From assembly GCF_041956535.1 (NCBI RefSeq), contig NW_027192204.1, forward strand, positions 615,905 to 679,904: DNA of 64,000 bases. Direction: 5' to 3'. Origin of the DNA: Calcarisporiella thermophila CBS 279.70. Its lineage: Eukaryota; Calcarisporiellomycota. The notes under the pieces were generated by a model, which did no database searches, was not told the DNA's origin, and worked only from the letters and a program-made list of their open reading frames with translations. Positions 55,728-64,000 of the stretch are shown here, piece after piece (positions within the stretch are counted from its first letter, which is position 1; every line of letters starts with the position of its first letter). A program made the translations under genes and the position numbers.

Positions 55728-58700
55728 ATGCCCCCGGAGCATTTTAATTCAAAATTGCTCCACTCAATGCCAATACTAGTGGTAGACAAACCACTACCAA
55801 AGACTCCAACACCAGAAGAAGATCATAAGAACTATGAACCTATAAAAGATGCAGTTGGAAAGAAGAAGAGGTTCAGCATCGATGTGATAGGAACAAGGAA
55901 TGGACCATCAGGAAAATCTAATGAAAAGCCCAATTGTAATGGGAGTATCAAAAAATCGCGACCCAGCCTTGACCTTCGAAAGGGAGCCAATGGCTCTTCG
56001 CAAAACACTCTTCCCGATGAAAACAAGACACTCCAGAAGCGCGCGTCTCTAAAGGACAGGGTGGTGAGCAAATTGGCTACTCGCAAACATGGCAAGGCAG
56101 TTGATACAAGGCCAAGTTCTAGGATGGATCGGTCTGAACTAGAGCGAACACAAAATCTAGCGGAGATAGCTAGCGTGAAAGATAATATCAAAGAAGAAGA
56201 AGCAATGCAGTGGAGCAAAATTCGAGAACCCGGTGGGAATCCTCCGTCGCTAACGCTGGACCTTGATAACAAAGTTTTACCCTCGCTTCCTAGCCTGGAC
56301 GTCGAATCAGAGGAAGAGGAATTGATAACACCAACAGCGCCTAAAAAATTTGGAGTTGATTTTCCTCCACGAGCAGGGAGTATATTCGAAGAGGAAGTCA
56401 GTAGAGGGAGGAGCAAGAGTACGCGAGGTATTGTAGACAAGACAGATAGTTTGTTACAATCAAATCCTTTGTCATCAACAACATCAATTTCAGACGACTC
56501 CTCGCATTATTCATTGTCTACTGCCACTCCCTTTCGAAGTTCTGTCTCTTCCACTCTATCCGTGGATGACCTGAGAGATATCAGCGATATGGCAGTTATG
56601 GCAGCTCGCACTACAGCTACATCTAGGCCCATGTCACAGGATGAGATAGCTTCTCCTGTATCTGCACCGATTATTCCAATAAACAACAGCAATGATACCG
56701 AATCCCCTTCTGCTGTCCCAGTTGTCCAGATACAGGTCCCCAAGCCTTCAAAATGGTCTGCTTTGCGTACAGGGGTGCGACTTGGACGATTAGCCAAGAA
56801 GAATAAAGACAACATACCAACTAAGGAAAAAACAGGCGCGGATATAGTTACCGAGCTATTTACGGGCCTACTACCAGTCCATTGCATCGGAATGCATATT
56901 TTACGTGATGAACGCGGGAATCGGCGAGTTCCTGTGATGCTAAGCCAGCTCCAGGTAATCTTAGATTCCTATCTTTTTCTTTTTGGTGCTCATTATTCAC
57001 TGAACTGATATGATATTTTTGAATTAAAGCTAAAAATTACAGACTCTGACATTCACAGCCGTACTCGAGCCAAATTCCGTATAGAACTAGAATACGGCGA
57101 CGGCATCCGTAAATGGGTTGTTGAAAAGCAGTATCGTGATTTTGTAAGCCTGAATGCGCGTCTCCGTCTCTCAGACCCCGCTGGCACCCTTCTTAACAAC
57201 TTTCCCAAATTACCGAAACTGCATTCTCATCATTTACGCCGATCATGGTCTCCAAGTTCCGGGTTGCTCCGCAGAGGCAGCTTTATGGATTCCAATGCAG
57301 TGATGCGGTTCGCTTCCCATATTTTTACTGATGACAGTCGAGGAGATAATTATTCTGGTAGCAAATTTACAAACAGGTCACCGGAAAATTCGACGCAGGA
57401 TCTACCTTCACTTGTGCCTCACTCCCCCGCATCCGACCACGACATGACGGTCCGTGGAGATTTACTAAGTCTATTTCGCCTATCACAGCATATTCCTCAT
57501 TCATCCCAGCAAAACCTATCAAGCCAAGTTCATTTACCCAGCGAACAAGCCCATCATGCCCGTGAGATTCGCGAGAAGCTTGAAAAATACTTGCTGGATC
57601 TCATTCGGTATCTTCTATTTCGTCCTGAAGCCAGTAAGCTGTGCAAATTTCTTGAGCTGAGTGCAATTGGGTTGGAAATCGCGCCCAAGGGAGGATACCA
57701 GGGGAAAGAAGGCTATCTGTATTTGCAGATGGAGAGTGTCCTGCCTAAGTGGGTAGCCGGCCCTTTGCGTATCAATGAAGAGGGAAAGTGGTTTTTGGTA
57801 CGACATAATTATGTTCTCTATGTCAGCCATCCTGCAGAGGTGAGAATTAACTAATAATGTAGATACTGATGGCGGTCTAATTATATTTACATCCTCGCAG
57901 AATGCTATTAAGGATGTGATACTCGTCGATTCCAAATTCGATGTTATGGAGGACAATTTCTTTGTCCCCACTCAGCATACTTCTAAGGCTGCCAATCTCC
58001 CTCGGCAACATTTCTTAACCATAACGAATTCCGAAAGGACGCTTCGCTTGCGAGCAAAACACGAATTCGAGATGGATCAGTTCTTAGCTTCGCTTGAAAA
58101 TCTTAAGCAATCTGAATGGGCGGCGAGGTCAAAAAGATTTGATTCGTTTGCACCTGTTAGAAAGTACGCAGCGGCAGAGTGGTTGGTGGACGGAAGAGAT
58201 TATATGTGGAGAGTTAGCCGAGCAATTGCCATGGCAAAGGAATCCATCTACATCGAAGATTGGTTCCTTAGCCCTGAGATTTACCTTCGCCGGCCTGCAA
58301 CGAAATTTCCAGAGTGGCGTCTCGATCGGTTGTTAAAGCGCAAGGCGGAGCAAGGGGTCAAGATTTTCGTTGTCTTGTATCGAGAGATTGCCAAGGCAAC
58401 CCCACTGTTCTCATCTCATGCTAAAGAAGTGCTCCTTGGTTTGCATAAGAATGTACACGTGCAGCGACATCCATTCGGTACGAACCGTCGAACCTATTAT
58501 TACGCTCATCATGAAAAACTAGTGGTGGTGGATAATGTAATCGCTTTTATTGGAGGGCTCGATTTATGCTTTGGACGATGGTTCTTATCCTACGAGAATT
58601 ACCTTAACTCAAGCATATCGATACTGATTCGGTTTTCACTATTGTTTATAGGGATAGCCCACAGCATGTAATGGAAGACGACCGTATTCCAGGCCAGGAT

Positions 58701-60742
58701 GACATTAACAATGATAACCCGCAAATTTGGCTTGGCAAAGATTACTCGAACACACGCCGCTGCGAATTCTATGGTTTAAATAAGCCTTTTGAAGACAGCA
58801 TTGACCGATCCAAAATACCTCGAATGCCCTGGCATGATGTGGCCATGATGTTGGTTGGGCAGCCAGCTCGAGATGTGGGGCGACATTTCATCCAGCGCTG
58901 GAATTTTCTTCGCCGTAGTCGACAAGACCGCGATAACTATCCATTTTTGCTTCCTCCTCCTGACTTTAAGCAAATCGACCTGGATCGACTTGGTCTGACT
59001 GGGACGTGCGAGGTACAAATCCTGCGGTCAGTGAGTGACTGGTCTATGGGTGTGAAAGAGACAGAACAGTCGATTCACAAAGCATACATACGGTGCATAG
59101 AGCGCGCAGAAAAGTTTATCTATATTGAAAACCAGTTTTTCATCACTTCCACCATAGTGGAAGGCGTTCGCATCGATAATGGCATAGGTGAGGCGATTGT
59201 CGCACGCATTATTCGGGCGCGGTTGAGAAACGAAAAGTTCCGCATTGTGCTAGTCATGCCACTCCTGCCTGATTTCTGCTCGGCAGTGGAAGCCAATTCT
59301 GGTACTCCTCTGAGGCGAATACTATATTTCCAATACATGTCGATATGCCGCGGGGAGCATTCAATCTACGGACGCCTGCAGAAAGAGGGTATAAACCCGG
59401 ACGATTATTTCACCATTTATGGCTTACGTCAGTGGGACAAACTTGGAGGACAATATGTGACCGAGCAGGTGTATGTGCATACCAAACTCATGATAGTAGA
59501 CGACCGCACTGTCATAATTGGTAGTGCGAATATTAATGAACGCTCACTGCGCGGAGACAGAGACTCTGAGATTGCCGCTATTGTGCGTGATACGGACCAA
59601 ATTGATTCGTACATGAATGGAAAACCATTCAAAGTTGGCCGATTTGCTTATACGCTGCGAAAACGCTTGATGATGGAGCACCTAGGCCTGGACGTGGATT
59701 CGCTTGGAGAGGAACTTGCTCGGGTGTACACTCCTCAAGAGGATAGTGACAGTGAGACCTCAGAAGAACGTGGACGGAGCCGTCCCTCATCTGCAGCTAG
59801 CAAAGAGAGCAATTCTCAGGAGGACAGGAAAGAAAAACGCCGCACCAGGCGCTACTCACTCAAAATGGATAACGTGTTTGGAGATAATAACCCTGCACCT
59901 ATTCTTTATACCTCGCGAGCCACAACCGTTGCCGTTCCCACTCGAGGCGGAAATCGTGATAGATCAGTTTCTAACTCGCGCAGTCGCTCGCGTACTCGTG
60001 GTGGAGAAAAGGCCAATCTGCCTCGATTATTGAAGCATTTCAAGAATTATGACACTTATGATGACCCACTGCCCGATATCACACCCGACAAGTTCACTGA
60101 CCCATTAATTGACACATTTTTCATCGAGGTTTGGCAGCGTACGGCAAACCATAACACCGACGTTTTCCGTAAAGTATTCAAGCCAGTCCCCGATGATAAT
60201 GTCACTAACTGGGTATTTAGTTTATATTTTCCTTGGCCAGAGCTCTAATGAAGTAACTCTTACTATTTAATCTCTTCTACTTTTAGAAACTGTATAAAGA
60301 GTTTCTGCAGCTTTCTGAAATGGGGAACTTGAACATAAGTAGCCCTGCAAGCGACCAAGTGGATTCACGTTATGCTCCCACCCGAACGTCCACTGTGAAC
60401 GGAGAGAATGTATCTCTACCCCCTATCACACGATCAGCTACACAACCCATTCCTGGCACCGTTGAAAGTTCGTCGGAAAATAGTACTGGTATTCCGGTAG
60501 ACGAGGTCAACCATGCTCCCATAGAGCGCCAGTTAACCTTTTCTTCCATTACTTCACGCCACCCCCTACATGCCAATGCTGGAGTTATGAGCTTAAATCA
60601 AGACGAAGAACGAATTCTTGAACATGAACTTAGTGAGATCCGTGGCCATCTTGTTGTATATCCGACACGATTTTTGTGTGAGAATACCGACGAATTGGTG
60701 ACGGAAAAAGATAAGCTCTTCCCTTTACAAATTTTTGCTTGA
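55728..60742 (+). CDS. SPO14: phospholipase D (PX-PH, Spo14/PLD1 type)
   Basis: Exons 55728-56954, 57030-57839, 57901-58580, 58652-60212, 60287-60742; 1577 aa. A disordered basic/Ser-rich N-terminus of about 390 residues, PX domain about 400-475 (ELEYGDGIRKWVVEKQYRDFVSLNARL), PH-like domain about 640-750 (GKEGYLYLQMES), then HKD motif 1 near 883-890 (HHEKLVVVD, GGLDLCFGRWD) and HKD motif 2 near 1181 (HTKLMIVDDRTVIIGSANINERS). All four catalytic His/Lys and Asp are present. The C-terminal GHLVVYPTRFLCE block is typical of the family. Reaction: phosphatidylcholine to phosphatidate plus choline, with PI(4,5)P2 dependence known for the family; roles in secretion and sporulation. Intron 3 uses donor GTTCTT; skipping it would break GGLDLCFGRWD. 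Confidence 0.95.
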
Positions 60743-62307
60743 TTATTTGATATCTCCTTGCCTGTACTTTGTTGAAATACCACATTATTTATACCTAGAA
60801 TAGTATTCCGTATAAGATATCATTTTTCATATTTTACAAATAGTTTGCCATTATATTATATTATTTTCGTTTTTTATCCAATCTTCTGTTTCGCATGGCT
60901 TCATTTAATAATAATAATATTTTATTTTGCACCCTAAATTGTAGGTTAATCAATTATCTTTCGAAAGAATCGCACGGGCAGAAGCTAGGAGGTTAGTAGC
61001 ACTATGACAGATTATTGACATAAAATGTATGAGAGCAATTAAAATTGCACCACCGTTTTATTAAGCGCGGTGTCATATAGGAGGAATCAATTCAGGGCGA
61101 AGCTCAAGCGGTAGCTCGATCCTAAGAAACCTAAACTTTTTTATTGGGAGAGTATTGATATGGTACCTTATGTAATTCTATGCTTAGAGGCAAGATCAGA
61201 AAATACGCTCTTGGAGTCGGTAACTGAAAAAAAAAAAGGAAAATTTATATCTAGTCCATCTGCTGCGGGAAAACTTGTAGAAGCGATTTGGTAACATGAC
61301 TATGCCTTTTTGGATTTAACGGTTGAAACGTGACAATTAGAGGGAATTTAATTTTAGATATCACGACGGTCTTTGTTGACGTATTGCTCTGAGCTAGTCA
61401 GAATACAAGAAGCAAAAATAGACAAGCAGCAAGAGATAGTAATATTACACAATAAATAAAATTTGGCCAAATGCTACTAAACTCGCCCAGGAAATTAAGT
61501 ATAGACGAGAAAGACCTTCTGGTAAATATAGGAAAGGGCTTGGGAATGCCATAGTCTTTAATCAGCAATATTTGGATTAAAACAGCAGACTACTATGACT
61601 TAAGTCCGCGCATTAAATAAAACGCTTGTATCCATTAAATTCTATTCTAACGGATGCTTACGTTGTATTTGAGTAGCAAAGTCATAAGCCCTCACTCTTA
61701 GCCGTCACCTGGAAATAGGCAAAGAGAAATTTGCGTGGCTTGGTACGACCCCGATATACAAGCCAATTGCTCAAGGTTAATTACACCGAGCACAGACAAT
61801 AAAAGAATTTTTCCACTGAGAGCGAACCTAAAATTCAAAAATCAAATGATTCACTTTACCGTCACAAGGTACAATGAGGAAGTTACTCCGATTATGCTTT
61901 TGTGTACGAGGAAGAATTAGAGAAAAGACAACGAAAAGCCTACGATAAAAAAAACTATGCAATCGATTTTTAGGTATCAGTTGATTATTCAATACTCATT
62001 TATAAAGTAGCAAGAGCAATCCAAAGTTTGCGGTTGGAGTATTCAGATAATGTACATTAGAAACGTCATCCATTTTTATTTTCGATGTAAATTTCAGTAA
62101 ACCTATACTGTCTTTTTACTAATATTTAGTCTGATTTACTTTCGTGCTACAAACCCAAGTATTTATAAGGAGGGCCTGGGAATTAGCGTCGCCTCTCTAG
62201 ATTCAAACATAATTCTCTTCGGATTCCCCTCCCCCCTTTTTTCATTATCCTCCTAATTCTCCTTTAATCTTTCTTTATAAACAACCCCCATTCCTTTCAT
62301 TTCTACC
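60743..62307. other. intergenic region upstream of the S28 peptidase
   Basis: AT-rich; no gene seen. A TATA-like TATTTATAA lies near 62160, and a C/T-rich leader precedes the ATG at 62308. Confidence 0.55.
62159..62168 (+). promoter_or_regulatory. TATA-like box of the S28 peptidase gene
   Basis: GTATTTATAA about 140 nt before the start codon, followed by a CT-rich stretch as seen at fungal transcription starts. Confidence 0.35.
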
Positions 62308-63799
62308 ATGAAGTTAACAACCTCACTGGTAGCAGCTGCTTTTGCCTTTGCTGTTCTTGCCCCTTCAGAAGCGGCACTTCACAAGCGACACCAAGTGCTT
62401 TGGGAAGGCGCGGATTTTATGGAAGCTGTTGCCGAGGCTCAAAAGGCCAACCCCAATGCATTCCCGGTGTACTGGTTCGACCAGAAAGTAGATCATTTCA
62501 GTAAGCATAGCCCTAAGTTCAAGCAGCGCTATTTCCTGAATGATACCTATTACAAGCCTGGAGGTCCTGTTTTATGTAAGAAATCAAGAATAAAAATACT
62601 ATTCTTCGGGCATATTTCTTACAAACTCCTTCCCTGGTTTTATAGTGTATGCTCCAGGCGAAGCTACCGCTCGTCCGGTCGGCGGAGGACAGTTGCGCGA
62701 GCTTGCCAAAGCAACAAATGGATTGATGGTGTCGCTGGAACATCGCTACTATGGAGAGTCTCTTCCCACTAAGAAATCCGACTTTCATGGTATGCGATTC
62801 CTCACCGTGGACAATGCTCTTGCCGATATGGCCTACTTTATCAAACACTCCAAGCTTCCCAAGGTGTCCAAGAAGACTAAATGGGCCGTTGTTGGAGGAT
62901 CTTATCCCGGTGTGCAAGCTGCATGGATGCGCCAATCTTACCCAGATCTCGTTCATGCTGCCCTTGCATCTTCAGCACCTGTACAGGCAAAGGAAGACTT
63001 TTATGAATATGATCAGGCTATGAGTGACGCACTCCCATGCTCCGGCGATCTTCACAAAGTGTCACGTTACGTGGATCGCATCTTGGAGTCTGGAAACCGC
63101 GGCAAGATCAATAAGATCAAGAAGATGTTCCATCTCCAAAATATCACCTCGGATGCTGACTTTGCTTTCGCCTATACCGATATTCTCGCCGGTCTTGTGC
63201 AATACTACTGGCCAGCAAAAGAAGACCCGATCGAGCAATTCTGCAATTCCGTTAAAGCAGCTAAGACAATTGAGGATAAAATCAAAGTTTGGGGCGACTA
63301 TATTAAGGATAAACACGACAGTGATCCCGACCTCTTGCACTTTTATGACTACGACGGCATGCGTAAGGACCTCAAGCATGATAACACTAAGTCATGGTAC
63401 TGGCAGACATGTCTAGAGCTTGGATATTTCCAAACTGCTCCAAGGGGCAAGTCCATTCGTTCTCGCTTCTGTGATCTGAAGCAACAGCGCGGAGCATGCA
63501 AGAAGATTTTCGGTAAATCTATGCGCCCTGATATCGCCAAAGTCAATCGCAAACACCACGGCTGGAACATCAAGACTTCCCGCATCCATTTCACCGATGG
63601 CGAACTCGACCCTTGGAAGCGTCTTTCCGTCAACTCTGACAAAGCACCGACACGCAAACCTACTAATAACAACCCGCTTTCCGTTATTGAGAGAGGTTCG
63701 CATTGTACCGATCTTTACAATCCTACTGCCAGTGATTCAAAGTCTCTAAAGGATGCGCGTAAAAGTGAAATCGAGGCGTTTAAGAGGTGGTTGTTGTAA
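62308..63799 (+). CDS. secreted S28 serine carboxypeptidase (PRCP/DPP7 family)
   Basis: Exons 62308-62575 and 62646-63799; 473 aa. Signal peptide at about 1-22 (MKLTTSLVAAAFAFAVLAPSEA). Family landmarks: FDQKVDHFSKHSPKFKQRYF, GGPVLLYAPGEA, LEHRYYGES. Catalytic triad all visible: Ser in GGSYPG (about 174), Asp in DGELDPW (about 410), His in GSHCTDL (about 441). S28 enzymes cleave after proline, releasing single residues or dipeptides, usually in acidic extracellular or vacuolar space. Secretion is likely; it may help nutrient acquisition. Confidence 0.94.
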
Positions 63800-64000
63800 A
63801 TGAACTAACACTAAATGCGTATACCACGATTATTACCCTTACCAATCTTTCCTACCACTCTTAAGGCTTTCCTCTAATCTGGAGAGATTTTAATCAAGGG
63901 GCTAATTAATATATATATTAATCTTATATATAATCGTTATATTTAATTTATACCTGTATTTATTACTTGATAATATCAAAATTAAAATAAATTCGACGTT
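63800..64000. other. 3' flank of S28 peptidase gene
   Basis: AT-rich with a TATATA run at about 63908-63935. No further gene starts in the window. Confidence 0.6.

Noticed and set aside
25211-58586. U12-type introns as explanation for GTTCTT donors
   Set aside because: The U12 donor consensus ATATCCTT/GTATCCTT and the TCCTTAAC branch site are not seen.

Overview
The window is nuclear DNA from a filamentous-type or early-diverging fungus. Evidence for a fungus is a chitin synthase, a Kre9/Knh1-like GPI-anchored wall protein, a Str2-type cystathionine gamma-synthase, an Ato/Gpr1-family transporter, a Vts1 SAM-domain protein and an ER-lectin ending in KDEL. Most genes are split by short GT-AG introns of about 40-130 nt, which argues against a budding yeast. 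I cannot place it to phylum; the BCAS3 homologue, the M13-family protein and the intron density are compatible with an early-diverging lineage or a basidiomycete. One assembly gap of 355 N lies at 3679-4033.

Left part (0-30 kb) is ordinary gene-dense DNA: a PH+LRR scaffold protein (-), Nem1 nuclear-envelope phosphatase (+), a polyglutamine zinc-finger protein (+), an Ato-family transporter (+), ribosomal protein eL36 (+), a Yos9/OS-9 ERAD lectin (+), Str2 (-), chitin synthase (+), a GPI wall protein (-), an M20 amidohydrolase (+), Vts1 (+) and a glutathione S-transferase (+) with an 8-nt micro-exon.

Middle part (30-43 kb) is AT-rich and gene-poor. It holds a full-length M13 (neprilysin-like) membrane protein whose zinc-binding HExxH is replaced by KNIID, a truncated and frameshifted paralogue of the same gene just upstream with the same intron phases, and a 61-residue secreted pre-pro-peptide with a Lys-Arg cleavage site and eight cysteines. 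Next comes tRNA-Tyr with an 11-nt intron, and directly upstream of it a nested cluster of 5'-truncated LINE copies and tRNA-derived SINEs. Several of these share a small 3'-terminal hairpin followed by an A tail, and most are flanked by recognisable target-site duplications.

Right part (43-64 kb): an unrecognised polytopic membrane protein (-), a BCAS3/WD40 autophagy-type protein (+), a nucleotide-sugar/triose-phosphate-type transporter (+), an unrecognised helical protein (-), a gene-poor stretch with two 88-nt copies of a structured element, a PX-PH phospholipase D (Spo14 type, +) and a secreted S28 serine carboxypeptidase (+).

Themes: ER and secretory quality control (Yos9), nuclear-envelope and lipid signalling (Nem1, PLD), cell wall (chitin synthase, GPI protein), and a secreted-peptide/peptidase locus beside transposons. 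The last is the most likely place for undescribed biology. All exon structures come from reading splice sites and frame by eye; no alignment or expression data were available.
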